Positions 36,685-46,035 of a DNA stretch of 64,000 nt are shown in pieces. Each line of letters begins with the position of its first letter. The first letter of the stretch is position 1. Both the position numbers and the translations under genes were made by a program. Below the pieces are notes generated by a model, which worked only from the letters and a program-made list of their open reading frames with translations, ran no database searches and was not told the origin of the DNA. Source of the stretch: JBGTGG01 sp041746855 (GTDB lineage Bacteria; Bacteroidota; Bacteroidia; Cytophagales; Cyclobacteriaceae); NCBI GenBank assembly GCA_041746855.1, contig JBGTGG010000143.1, positions 1 through 64,000 of the forward strand, written 5' to 3'.

Positions 36685-36714
36685 TATTTTTGCCGAAAAT
36701 CATAAGCAAAACTA
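36685..36714. promoter_or_regulatory. paired divergent -7 elements (lpxK / Nif3 operons)
   Basis: Two perfect TAnnTTTG matches in a 66-bp divergent gap: TATTTTTG on plus (36685-36692, toward lpxK) and TAGTTTTG on minus (36714 to 36707, toward Nif3). Each lies about 35-50 bp from its start codon. The promoters would overlap, which could couple the two transcripts. No clear -33 TTG on either side. Confidence 0.4.
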
Positions 36715-36725
36715 CGATTTATTTA

Positions 36726-37769
36726 ATGTTCCTGACCCGGATTCTGCTCTTTCCCTTCGCTGTGCTCTATGATGCGGTCACCGGATTTCGGAATCGGTTA
36801 TATGATTTGAAGCTGAAGCCTTCGGTTAGTTTTGATATTCCTGTAATCTGTGTTGGGAATTTATCAGTAGGAGGTACCGGAAAAACGCCCGTGATTGAAT
36901 ATTTGATCCGCCTGCTAAATAAAAAACACAGCATTGCAGTCTTAAGCCGGGGGTACAAACGCAAAACAAACGGGTTTCGGATGGCCACTCAGGAGGATAA
37001 TGCCAGTACGTTAGGCGATGAGCCTTTTCAGCTGTATAAAAAATACGGAAGCCAGGTTAGCGTTGTCGTGGGTGAAGATCGTGCGATGGCCATTCCCTCC
37101 ATCTTACAAGCGCAGGAAAATGTGGATATCATTTTAATGGACGATGGCTTTCAACACAGGAGGGTAACACCGGGGTTTTTAATATTGTTGACGGATTTCA
37201 ATAAACCCTTCTATAAAGATTTTCTGCTTCCGGCCGGGCGATTACGTGAATCGCGGAGCAACGCCAGTCGGGCAAATGCAATTGTTGTTACCAAATGCCC
37301 GCATGATATTTCAGGTCAATCCATAGAAAATATTAAAAATGAAATTGGACGGTATTCCCAAAAGCCGGTGTTCTTTGCAGCGATTCAGTATGGTAAACTT
37401 ACACCTTTTGGCAATCAGAGTTTTGAAATTGGCAATAAGGTTTTAGTGGTAACCGGAATTGCAAATCCCACACCTTTGCTTTCTTTTGTAACTGCCAACT
37501 ATACGTTGGTTGACCATTTGGATTTTCCTGATCATTACGATTTCACACATGAAGATTTAGAAAGAATAAAAAGTTATTACGACAAAGACCCTTCACTAAT
37601 TATTCTTACCACAGAGAAAGATATGGCAAAACTGACCGATCCGGTTTTTGAAAATTTCACATCTGCACTACCATTTTTTTATTTGCCGATTGAAGTAGAA
37701 TTTGTAAAAGGTGGTAAGGAATTTGATAAGCTGGTGCTTCAATCTGTTTTAAGGAGTGATGAAGGGTAA
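36726..37769 (+). CDS. lpxK: tetraacyldisaccharide 4'-kinase
   Basis: 347 residues from the ATG at 36726, chosen because FLTRILLFPFAVLYDAVTGF is the normal LpxK membrane-anchoring start; the open frame upstream crosses the promoter gap. P-loop VGNLSVGGTGKTP, SRGYKRKTNGF, DEPFQLYKKYG and LMDDGFQHRRV (the Asp-Asp-Gly-Phe-Gln-His catalytic and Mg site) are all present. It phosphorylates the 4' position of the lipid A disaccharide at the inner membrane. It overlaps the downstream porin gene by 11 bp. Confidence 0.94.
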   Translation: MFLTRILLFPFAVLYDAVTGFRNRLYDLKLKPSVSFDIPVICVGNLSVGGTGKTPVIEYLIRLLNKKHSIAVLSRGYKRKTNGFRMATQEDNASTLGDEPFQLYKKYGSQVSVVVGEDRAMAIPSILQAQENVDIILMDDGFQHRRVTPGFLILLTDFNKPFYKDFLLPAGRLRESRSNASRANAIVVTKCPHDISGQSIENIKNEIGRYSQKPVFFAAIQYGKLTPFGNQSFEIGNKVLVVTGIANPTPLLSFVTANYTLVDHLDFPDHYDFTHEDLERIKSYYDKDPSLIILTTEKDMAKLTDPVFENFTSALPFFYLPIEVEFVKGGKEFDKLVLQSVLRSDEG

Positions 37770-39666
37770 TCATACGATAGCACAAATAGGATTCATTCTT
37801 CTCCTTATCGGGATGTCAGGGATGAAACTTTATGCACAGGAAGAAAACCAAATTCGCAGGGGCTCCTCCATTTTGGATGATAGCACCAAGCAGATTTACG
37901 GGCCTACTACTTCACGCTATTTTTATGAAGATGATGTTTTCTTCAACAAGAAGAAGTTTTATTTCATCGATACCGTTATTCGGGATTTCCATCGCTTCCC
38001 GTATGTGCAACGATACAATAATCTTTATCAGGATTTAGGAAATATTGGCACCGCCATCAAACCCATTTACTATCAGCCCCCTGAACAAATTGGTGTTCGC
38101 TCAGGTTTCCATTCCTATGATTTGTACTGGGATCATGAACGCATCGAATATTATGATACCAAATCGCCTTACACCAATATGAAAGTTATCCTTGGCGGGA
38201 AGGGGCGATCAATGACCGACATTGCTTTTAGCAGAAATGTAAATCCACGATGGAATACGGGTTTTAATTTCCGCACCATTTTAATGGACAAACAAGTACA
38301 ACGATCCGGCCGTGGCGACAGGCATGTGATCGGCACGTATTACGATATCTATACTTCCTATTTTACTGAAGATGAGAAGTATCGTTTGTTTTTCAATTTT
38401 CGTAGAAACCACCACCAGGTAGATGAGTATGGCGGCATAGACGTTGGTGTAAATTACGTGATGAGTGATTTTTTTGATACCAACGCGCAACCCAACTTAA
38501 CAGCCGCAGAGAGTAGGGAGCTTCGTATGAACATTCACTTCAACCACCAGTATTCAATTGCAAAAGAACTACAACTCTACCACACTTTTGATCGTGGGCG
38601 CCAGGGGAATCAATTTTTTGATACGCCCTCACTGGCCCCGGCAGGTTTTTATGATTACGTGGAAGTTGATAGTGCCAACACCAGTGACAACGCCAAGCTT
38701 GTCACGCTACGCAATGAAGTTGGCATCAAAGGAAATTTAGCTAAGCTTTTCTACAACGGCTACTATGCGATCCGTCATTACGATATGACCTATAAATATG
38801 TAAACCTTGATTCCGTTTCGGTGCCTTTAAATGGCTATGAGAATTATTTGGGAGGACGGCTTGCGTTGGATATTGATTCAATCTTTACGCTCACCGGTTG
38901 GGCGGAAATAATGGCCAACGGAAATTACAGGATCGAAGGCAACCTGAGCAGTCGCTGGCTGGAGGCTACGCTGAAGCAAAGTCAATATTCACCTTCCTTT
39001 TTGCAACAAGCCTATCGTGGTTCGCATGATGTATGGTACAATAATTTTGCTGCCACTGAGTCATCCCAACTTTCGGGGTTCATTCATTACCGTGATCGGG
39101 CGGTTTCCATTTCGCCCGGAGTAGCGTTGACACGGTTGAAAAATTATGTTTATTTCAAGTATCGTGAATCCGTTGATGATCAAACCGTTCTTCCGGTGCA
39201 GTCTGGTGGTGATCAAATTTTTGCCTCGCCTGAATTGCGTTTCAACGTAAGAGCGGGAAATATTACGCTTCATACCCGAAGTATTTATACTGTTTTCTTA
39301 AAGAATGATGATAATGCTATCCGCATCCCTCCTTTGTTTGTCAATGCACAAATAGCCTATAACAATATTCATTTTGGTGGTAGCCTCGAATTGCATACAG
39401 GATTTGAAGTTCACTGGCAGTCAACGTACGCAGCCGATGCATATGATTTAGTCACCCAACAGTTTTACCGACAAGATGATTTTAAGGTTCCATCTTTCCC
39501 TATTGTGGATGTATTCGTTAATGCAAAGATCAGAAGGGCACGGATATTTTTTAAGTACACCAATTTGATTCAATTGATTACTCAATCGGGATATCTTGCA
39601 ACACCGGGTTATCCGGGTCAGCGAAATGTATTCGACTTTGGTTTCGATTGGTCTTTTTATGATTGA
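37759..39666 (+). CDS. putative porin (Porin_10-like outer-membrane beta-barrel)
   Basis: 635 residues from the ATG at 37759 (a GTG sits one codon earlier). Signal peptide ends KLYAQ. The rest is beta-barrel-like, with alternating aromatic/polar strands (RLFFNFRRNHHQVDEYGGID, LQLYHTFDRGRQGNQFF) and a C-terminal strand ending FDFGFDWSFYD, the terminal Tyr/aromatic BAM-type signal. It matches the family annotated putative porin in Bacteroidota, usually about 600-680 residues. Transport substrate unknown. Translationally coupled to lpxK, so outer-membrane assembly genes are co-expressed here. Confidence 0.82.
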   Translation: MKGNHTIAQIGFILLLIGMSGMKLYAQEENQIRRGSSILDDSTKQIYGPTTSRYFYEDDVFFNKKKFYFIDTVIRDFHRFPYVQRYNNLYQDLGNIGTAIKPIYYQPPEQIGVRSGFHSYDLYWDHERIEYYDTKSPYTNMKVILGGKGRSMTDIAFSRNVNPRWNTGFNFRTILMDKQVQRSGRGDRHVIGTYYDIYTSYFTEDEKYRLFFNFRRNHHQVDEYGGIDVGVNYVMSDFFDTNAQPNLTAAESRELRMNIHFNHQYSIAKELQLYHTFDRGRQGNQFFDTPSLAPAGFYDYVEVDSANTSDNAKLVTLRNEVGIKGNLAKLFYNGYYAIRHYDMTYKYVNLDSVSVPLNGYENYLGGRLALDIDSIFTLTGWAEIMANGNYRIEGNLSSRWLEATLKQSQYSPSFLQQAYRGSHDVWYNNFAATESSQLSGFIHYRDRAVSISPGVALTRLKNYVYFKYRESVDDQTVLPVQSGGDQIFASPELRFNVRAGNITLHTRSIYTVFLKNDDNAIRIPPLFVNAQIAYNNIHFGGSLELHTGFEVHWQSTYAADAYDLVTQQFYRQDDFKVPSFPIVDVFVNAKIRRARIFFKYTNLIQLITQSGYLATPGYPGQRNVFDFGFDWSFYD

Positions 39667-39669
39667 TAC

Positions 39670-40272
39670 ATGGAGGCAAAAGGAAAGTTTACATTAGGAC
39701 TTGAACTACCCACCGATCCGCGTTGGGTGAACATCGCAGAAAAAAGTATCGAGGAGATTTTAGTTGATCACGCGTACTGCGAGCAGAAGGCAGCGTCTTC
39801 TTGTATCTCATTGATAATATTGCATCCCGAGCGAACAGAACTGGTGGACACCTTAACACCTATCGTGGCTGAAGAATGGGCGCACTTTGAACGCGTGTTA
39901 GAGGAATTGAGAAAGCGAAACTTGGAACTGGGTCGTCCGCGCAAAGATGAATATGTAGAAGGATTAAGCAAACTGGTGCGAAAAGGAGGGAGCCGTGACC
40001 AACAATTGTTGGAAAAACTTTTATTAAACGCGTTGATAGAAGCACGTAGTTGTGAGCGATTCAAAATATTATGGAAGCAACTCGCTGATCAGGAGCTTTC
40101 AAAATTTTATTATGAATTAATGATTTCTGAAGCTGGCCATTATCGAACGTTCCTTCAGTTGGCAAAATCATATTTACCGGAGGATGTAGTAAACAAGCGT
40201 TGGCGCGAGTGGCTGGATGACGAGGCTCAAATCATGCGTCAACTTGAGCCCCGTGGTGACCGTATGCATTAG
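39670..40272 (+). CDS. miaE: tRNA-(ms2io6A37) hydroxylase
   Basis: 200 residues, the compact MiaE of Bacteroidota and Proteobacteria. Ferritin-like four-helix diiron protein: LVDHAYCEQKAASS, VAEEWAHFERVLEEL, LIEARSCERFKIL and ISEAGHYRTFLQ supply the Glu/His ligands in the ExxH pattern repeated twice. It hydroxylates the isopentenyl side chain of modified A37 in tRNAs. Starts 4 bp after the porin stop. Its stop faces the convergent Asp-box protein gene one base away. Confidence 0.9.
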   Translation: MEAKGKFTLGLELPTDPRWVNIAEKSIEEILVDHAYCEQKAASSCISLIILHPERTELVDTLTPIVAEEWAHFERVLEELRKRNLELGRPRKDEYVEGLSKLVRKGGSRDQQLLEKLLLNALIEARSCERFKILWKQLADQELSKFYYELMISEAGHYRTFLQLAKSYLPEDVVNKRWREWLDDEAQIMRQLEPRGDRMH

Positions 40273-40273
40273 T

Positions 40274-43200
40274 TTATTTTTGAACAATAAACCGGACGGA
40301 TTCCCTTACGCTATTCGTGTTCAACATCAAAACATAAGTACCTGCCGGATGATTGCTAAGCGGAATTGATTCCGTTTGTTTCCCGGCATTCTTCAACCCT
40401 AGTTCTTTTTGAGAAATTGTTTTCCCGGTCATATCCAAAATCTGAAAGCCAACATTCGAGGGTTTGGCCAACACATATTCGATGGTGATCTGTTCGGATG
40501 CTGGATTAGGAAAAAGTTTAAAGCCATTTGAAAGTTCAGGATTGATGGCAAGTGGTGCTATTTGAATCGTAACATAATTGATAGCCCAGCCCCAGGCAGT
40601 TATTGTGTTATTGGTTTTTAATTGTAGCCTGAAGAGGAGGGTGTCATCTACAGAAAACCTTTGGCTTAGGTCGTAAGCCGATTCCCGAAAGAGTGTGGTA
40701 TTGCCTTGTGTACTTGCGTTAAAAGCAGTCAACCATTCATCATGTTTTGAAGCATCATACCCAACATTCAAAGGGATCCAGGTAATTCCGTCTTTTGTTG
40801 CTTCAATAGTAATCGTGTCTTTGCCGGGTTCTGTTATAGCAAGATCGCTTACATACATCATCGGAAAGGTTGCGTTCACCTTAACGGGATGGCGTAAGAT
40901 GGTTTGATACGTTGTGTTGTTCAAATAATTATGTGAAGTCTGAATACTTTGTCGTTCACTTGACCCCGGAAAACTCCGTAAGGTCATATTCTTTAATGTT
41001 GCATCATTGGTATTGTCAAAATAGGTAGCATACGAATTTTCAATGCTAAGAATATCAAGATGCTCAACCAGATATATTTTTGAAGTAGTGGGAGAGCTTC
41101 CACTGTATGATCTAAAAGTAAGATCATAATTGTTTGGTGCTAGGCCACTAATCTGAAAAATATATTCCCCTGTTGATAAGTTTTTGTTCATTCCGGAGGA
41201 GACACCATTAAAAAGTAACTCTAGAGAATCATAAGGTATGTCAAGCGAAACCTTGGCAACAAACAATTCTTTTGGTGAAGTTCCATGCGTGATGAGTTCA
41301 GGCGACTTTAATTCGAGTTGTGGCTGTTCAATGGTAGCAGTCCAGATACCACGACCGTGCGTGGCAATCACAACCTGATCATCTTGTGCTTTCATTTCCC
41401 ACACAGCAACCTTAGGGAAGTCGTCAATCAATAACCAGGATTGTCCGTTGTCCTGTGATTCAAAAATTCCGATTTCTGTTCCTGCCCAAATGATATCGGT
41501 ATTATCAGGCCGGACATAAAGAGAGTACACTGCCACATCCGGAAATCCATTTGCGCTCACATCATTATTTCCGAAACCTGAAATGTCTTCCCATGTTTGT
41601 CCAAGATTTGTTGTGCGTAAAATCTTTGGGCTTTTCGCAAAAGAGAAAAGGGCGTACGCTGTATTTGGCTCCGTGGGATGGGAGGCGATTCTGGAAATGG
41701 ACCCTAAACCCGGGTAATTTACGGTTTCGCTAAATGTTTTTCCTCCATCTTTTGAAACATGAAGCTTGCGGGTTCCGCTCATACCGCTTCCTGCCCAAAC
41801 AATATCGGCATTTGCACGTGAAACCTCTACGTCCATAAATGAAGAAGATCCCCAAAAACTATTGATAGGGACAAGTGTCCACGATTGTCCAAAATTTTCA
41901 GAGCGGTACACTCCTTTTGAGGTTAGTGTGAAAATACGATCCGGATAATTTTTAGAATTGGCAAGTTTTGAAATGAATGGTGAGGATTCACTTTGACTAT
42001 TCGGGCCGATTCCCGATGTTGCAGCAATCCAAGTCGTGCCGCCATTTGTTGACCTTCTGAAATTATTGAATTGTGAACCTCCAATCAGTTTGTTTGGATC
42101 AAGGTTGTGCCACAGCACTTCAAAACCATCACCGCCAATTGCAAAAATATAGTTAGACACGCTCGATGCAGGTGTTCCTAAAGATCGCCAGGTCCCGTTA
42201 TCTTGTGTGCCACCAAAGTATTGGTCTTCTCCTGGCTTTTTGTCCACCCCATAGAACTGGCTGGTGTTATAACCAAAACCAACATATTTCCAATCATCTT
42301 GAACTGTACCGGGTGTAGTGGAAACCTTTGATTCGTATATACCTCCATCGTTGGCCAGGAGGATTTTATATGTTTTCTGTGTGGCGTTCATTGGAACAGC
42401 CACCATGTTATGTTGATCAGGGTGTACACCTGTTCTTAATGATTGACTGAATTCATTCTTTCTATCAAATTCCCCATAAACATCAGCCGAAGTTTTGGCA
42501 GTAGCATTCAATAGGGTTACTGCCGAAAAAGTTATCTCAAAACTTGAAGTGGGTAAATTGCTAGGATTCCAAACACCTCCAGCCGATAAGACAGGCCATA
42601 AGAAATACGCTTCGTTAAATTCATGTCCACCAGCACTAGCTATCGATCCGTTTGGAGTAGCCGGATTGTATTCAATATTACTAACATAAATATATTCGCG
42701 ACTTTGATCGATGGCTGCAGTTCCTTCAGCTGTATTTGAGAGAATTAAATTGAATAATCCATCACGACCCTGATCGCGGAAAGAGGCCATTAATTGTCGG
42801 TTGTTGGTAACATCCCAAACTTCAAATGGAACATCCACATAATCCTGATAAGTGTAATCAGCAGCTGCGACTCCCGAAGTTCTATCCGGAGGTACTAAAA
42901 ACCGATGTGCTTTTTGAGTTCTTCCTGAACCGAATCGGATTTCAACACTAACGTTGCCCATTGAACCAACTGCAACTCTTCCATTATAGTGGGATGCATC
43001 AAAGTTTACGAGTGAAAGAAAAGAAGCTGTGTTGTTTTCATTGAAGTCATATTTGGGAACTGTCGTACTTCCTGACCCAAGATTTAATTGGTAAAGGCCA
43101 ACGCCTCCAAAATAAACGATGTTTTCATTAAAGGGATCACAGAGTATTGTATTGTCATACCATCCCTGGCCACCAAGAAAATCATTTGCAGCGCCATTGA

Positions 43201-44227
43201 TGGATGTGTTTATCAAGGTCCATGTTAATCCTGCATTGTCAGACATATACAGATCAGATCCTGTTCCTGTAAGTGGACCTTCGACTGAAGCAAATATTCG
43301 ATCAGGTTTAGCAGGCGACACATCGATTTCAATCCTCGCTTCAGGAAACATTCCATCACTCGACATAGTCCAGGAGACGCCACCATCAACTGATTTTAGG
43401 ACGCCAATTCCATTTCGTGTTGCATACTGAATAGCAAAATTTCCCGGGGTCATTTTCAAGTCCTGAATGCGGCCGGATTCTGAATAAACTTTTGTCCAGG
43501 CGGTACCGCCATTCGTAGTTCTGTAAATCCCATTGTTGGTAGCTACCACCACAATATTCGGATCCGTTGGATGCACAATTGCCCTGTTCACATCACTGAA
43601 ATTGGTTGTTGTGGACAGATGGCTCCAGGTTTGACCTTTGTCTATTGATTTGTACATTCCGTTACCAGCTACTCCACCAATATTGCCAAAACCCTCACCT
43701 GTACCGAGATAAATAATACTTGAATTACTTGGAGCCATTGCCAGCACTGTAGTTGCAAGATTTGGCAAGTCGGGTGTTACTTGTAGCCACACAGAACCGG
43801 CATTGGTGGTTTTCCATACACCACCGCTTGCTGAACCTACAAACCATGTATTTCGGGTGGGGTCATCCGGATCTACAAGTATACCGCGTGTCCGTCCGGC
43901 AACATTTGCAGGGCCGCGTTCTTTCCATTCCAATACGCCATTCGATTGGGTTCGAAATACAGCACGAAAATCAGCTGCTTTTACTTTGGCTTTTTGAAGT
44001 TCAACAATACTATTTCCTGCCGGATATCCGGGTTCTGAATCCCCTTCTTTGGTTCGGATGCCTTTGTGGAATAACAAAAATTGTTCGGGGTCATCGTAAT
44101 GATCTTTTTCTTGTTCTTCGTTCCTAATTTCCAATGACTCTTTCTCTGATTCAGAATCGAAGTGAATACCGGCTCCAACTGTTGCACAAAATAAAAAAGT
44201 AAGCGCAATTATTTTTCGTAATGACAT
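40274..44227 (-). CDS. secreted Asp-box/VPS10-like beta-propeller protein with T9SS type A tail
   Basis: 1317 residues with an N-terminal signal peptide (LTFLFCATVGAG). I count about ten Asp-box/BNR motifs (SxDxGxTW type: SIDKGQTW, TTNGGTAW, SVDGGVSW, SDNAGLTW, STNGGTTW, SENFGQSW, SKDGGKTF, TTNLGQTW, SQDNGQSW), which build the VPS10/sortilin-type propeller. Propeller residues are about 95-990. Beta-sandwich segments follow, then a C-terminal Por secretion tail (LFPNPASEQITIEYV, LDMTGKTI, HPAGTYVLML). Sialidase catalytic residues are not evident, so it is more likely a binding or scaffold protein than a glycosidase. Last of three minus-strand genes, 6 bp after the lipoprotein. Confidence 0.88.
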   Translation of the reverse strand: MSLRKIIALTFLFCATVGAGIHFDSESEKESLEIRNEEQEKDHYDDPEQFLLFHKGIRTKEGDSEPGYPAGNSIVELQKAKVKAADFRAVFRTQSNGVLEWKERGPANVAGRTRGILVDPDDPTRNTWFVGSASGGVWKTTNAGSVWLQVTPDLPNLATTVLAMAPSNSSIIYLGTGEGFGNIGGVAGNGMYKSIDKGQTWSHLSTTTNFSDVNRAIVHPTDPNIVVVATNNGIYRTTNGGTAWTKVYSESGRIQDLKMTPGNFAIQYATRNGIGVLKSVDGGVSWTMSSDGMFPEARIEIDVSPAKPDRIFASVEGPLTGTGSDLYMSDNAGLTWTLINTSINGAANDFLGGQGWYDNTILCDPFNENIVYFGGVGLYQLNLGSGSTTVPKYDFNENNTASFLSLVNFDASHYNGRVAVGSMGNVSVEIRFGSGRTQKAHRFLVPPDRTSGVAAADYTYQDYVDVPFEVWDVTNNRQLMASFRDQGRDGLFNLILSNTAEGTAAIDQSREYIYVSNIEYNPATPNGSIASAGGHEFNEAYFLWPVLSAGGVWNPSNLPTSSFEITFSAVTLLNATAKTSADVYGEFDRKNEFSQSLRTGVHPDQHNMVAVPMNATQKTYKILLANDGGIYESKVSTTPGTVQDDWKYVGFGYNTSQFYGVDKKPGEDQYFGGTQDNGTWRSLGTPASSVSNYIFAIGGDGFEVLWHNLDPNKLIGGSQFNNFRRSTNGGTTWIAATSGIGPNSQSESSPFISKLANSKNYPDRIFTLTSKGVYRSENFGQSWTLVPINSFWGSSSFMDVEVSRANADIVWAGSGMSGTRKLHVSKDGGKTFSETVNYPGLGSISRIASHPTEPNTAYALFSFAKSPKILRTTNLGQTWEDISGFGNNDVSANGFPDVAVYSLYVRPDNTDIIWAGTEIGIFESQDNGQSWLLIDDFPKVAVWEMKAQDDQVVIATHGRGIWTATIEQPQLELKSPELITHGTSPKELFVAKVSLDIPYDSLELLFNGVSSGMNKNLSTGEYIFQISGLAPNNYDLTFRSYSGSSPTTSKIYLVEHLDILSIENSYATYFDNTNDATLKNMTLRSFPGSSERQSIQTSHNYLNNTTYQTILRHPVKVNATFPMMYVSDLAITEPGKDTITIEATKDGITWIPLNVGYDASKHDEWLTAFNASTQGNTTLFRESAYDLSQRFSVDDTLLFRLQLKTNNTITAWGWAINYVTIQIAPLAINPELSNGFKLFPNPASEQITIEYVLAKPSNVGFQILDMTGKTISQKELGLKNAGKQTESIPLSNHPAGTYVLMLNTNSVRESVRFIVQK

Positions 44228-44233
44228 CTGCGG

Positions 44234-44617
44234 TTATTTGGTTTGAGTAGGTATTGAAATGTATTGGATATAATCTTCCATGCTTTTATTTAATTCAATC
44301 ATGCCGGGCACGTTCAATAATTCAATTGTGGAGTTGTCCTTCCATTTTACATGTCCTGGTCTGAATTTTTTCTCAAGTACAATTTTTTGATTGGACACCT
44401 CGATTACCAAAAATTTTATAAGTTCTTGATCAGCGGTTTGTTCCTCCACCACTAACAAATAAGTTTTCTCATTGTTGTAAGAAGTTGTACTAGGATTCGA
44501 GATGGAACGCTGGATTACCGTATCCAATGATGTCGAGTCATTTTTTGGGGTTTTACATCCGGAATAGACAAAAGACACTAATACCAGCAGAAAGAGGTAC
44601 TTTTTGAGAAAAAACAT
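44234..44617 (-). CDS. small lipoprotein, unknown function
   Basis: 127 residues with a type II signal peptide: hydrophobic LFLLVLVSFVYSGC ends in a lipobox with Cys at about residue 21, followed by KTPKND. The mature part is short and beta-rich (TYLLVVEEQTADQELIKFLV). No family recognised. It lies between the secreted 44640 gene (22 bp) and the Asp-box protein (6 bp), so it is probably co-transcribed and may help retain or fold the latter (inferred from position only). Confidence 0.7.
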   Translation of the reverse strand: MFFLKKYLFLLVLVSFVYSGCKTPKNDSTSLDTVIQRSISNPSTTSYNNEKTYLLVVEEQTADQELIKFLVIEVSNQKIVLEKKFRPGHVKWKDNSTIELLNVPGMIELNKSMEDYIQYISIPTQTK

Positions 44618-44639
44618 AGGGCAAGTTAAGACAAAAAAA

Positions 44640-45896
44640 TCAGGTCTTTTGCTTTTTCTTCCGGGCAGCCGGAAACAAAATGTTATTCAGGATTAAGCGA
44701 TATCCGGGGGAGTTGGGATGTTGGTTTAAGTCAGTCGCCTCTTCACCAACCTGGTGTTGATAATCTTCCGGATCGTGCCCACCATAGAATGTCCAAAAGC
44801 CTTTTCCGAAAACACCGTGCAAGTATTTTGCTTCTTTAATACTTTTGTTTTCACCCATGATCACAACATCTGGCTTCACCAGATTTTTTTTAAACCCGGT
44901 GGTTTGTCCATAAAAACCTTTGATTACCCGTGTGTGGTTTTGGGTGAGCATGGTTGGAACGGGATCCCACTTTGCTGAAAATTCGAAAAGGTTAAAATAA
45001 TCATTGTCTTGTCGCAATCCACGCTCGCGCGGATTATTGTCAATGTTCGAAAACTCATATTGGTATGGATCGCGCACAAGTGTGAAATCAGTAAATGCAA
45101 ATGTTTTAGTATAGTCTAACTTTTGTTGTGCGTTGGGATCAGCGGCATCGCCATCGTACATGCGTTCACAAATATCGATTCCTTCGGCTGCCAGTGCTAT
45201 ATCGTATGAGTCAGTAGCAGAACACATGGCAAATAAAAACCCACCTCCGGTTACAAACTCATTGATACGTTTGGCAACAGCCAGTTTTAGTTGCGATACT
45301 TTATGGAAACCATTTCGTTTAGCGGTTTCTTCTGCCTCGCGTTGTTGCTCAATATACCAGGGCATGTGGCTAAAGGAACTATAGAATTTCCCATATTGGC
45401 CTGTAAAATCTTCATGGTGCAAATGGAGCCAATCGTACTTGGGTAATTTTCCAGCCAGCACCTCGTCATCAAAAATCACATCATACGGAATTTCTGCATA
45501 GGTGAGTACCAACGTTACGGCATCATCCCAGGGCTGTTTGGATTTTGGAGTATACACTGCAATTTTTGGATACTTCTCCAATTTCATAATGTCATAATTG
45601 ACAGCCGGACTACCGATTTCTGAAATAATTTGGTTGGCGTTGGCATCGGAAATAACCTCAAAGCTAACTCCACGAACCACCAGTTCATTTTGAATGGAAG
45701 GGTGGTATTTGCACATAAAACTCCCCCCACGGTAATTCAACAGCCAATCTACTTCAACTTCACTTTTCAAAACCCAATAGGCAATTCCATACGCTTTCAG
45801 GTGATTGGTCTGCTTTTCATCCATCGGAATAAAGATGTAATTTGCCAGGGCTCCTTTGAAAGCAAATAATAGACAAAACAAAAGGACTGTTCTCAT
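44640..45896 (-). CDS. conserved secreted Bacteroidota protein with GATase-like segment (often labelled asparagine synthetase B)
   Basis: 418 residues, signal peptide 1-18 (ends GALA). The family start NYIFIPMDEKQTNHLKAYG is well conserved in Bacteroidota. Databases often call these proteins asparagine synthetase B, but I see neither the N-terminal Cys2 glutaminase nor the SGGxDS ATP-pyrophosphatase motif. GGGFLFAMCSATDSYD resembles the nucleophile elbow of class I glutamine-amidotransferase-like folds, and KYDWLHLHHEDFTG and YGGHDPEDYQH are His-rich segments that may bind metal or substrate. A periplasmic location argues against a biosynthetic role. Head of a three-gene operon. Confidence 0.65.
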   Translation of the reverse strand: MRTVLLFCLLFAFKGALANYIFIPMDEKQTNHLKAYGIAYWVLKSEVEVDWLLNYRGGSFMCKYHPSIQNELVVRGVSFEVISDANANQIISEIGSPAVNYDIMKLEKYPKIAVYTPKSKQPWDDAVTLVLTYAEIPYDVIFDDEVLAGKLPKYDWLHLHHEDFTGQYGKFYSSFSHMPWYIEQQREAEETAKRNGFHKVSQLKLAVAKRINEFVTGGGFLFAMCSATDSYDIALAAEGIDICERMYDGDAADPNAQQKLDYTKTFAFTDFTLVRDPYQYEFSNIDNNPRERGLRQDNDYFNLFEFSAKWDPVPTMLTQNHTRVIKGFYGQTTGFKKNLVKPDVVIMGENKSIKEAKYLHGVFGKGFWTFYGGHDPEDYQHQVGEEATDLNQHPNSPGYRLILNNILFPAARKKKQKT

Positions 45897-45921
45897 CGTA
45901 GTAGTTCCATGGTTACTCCTT

Positions 45922-45929
45922 CAAAGGTA
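45922..45929 (-). promoter_or_regulatory. candidate -7 element (TACCTTTG)
   Basis: Perfect TAnnTTTG match on the minus strand, 25 bp upstream of the ATG at 45896. It would drive the three-gene operon ending at 40274. Confidence 0.4.
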
Positions 45930-46035
45930 CAACAAAAGGGCTTTTTTTAAGCTTTGAAATATTTTAATGGTTTGGTGTAACTTTAAGGCTCTTAATTCAA
46001 CGTATTAGCGTATTACTTTCGTTTCAACTATTTGA

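Noticed and set aside
44640..45896. Annotation as asparagine synthetase B
   Set aside because: Signal peptide present, and neither glutaminase nor ATP-pyrophosphatase motif visible; kept as a conserved protein of unknown function.
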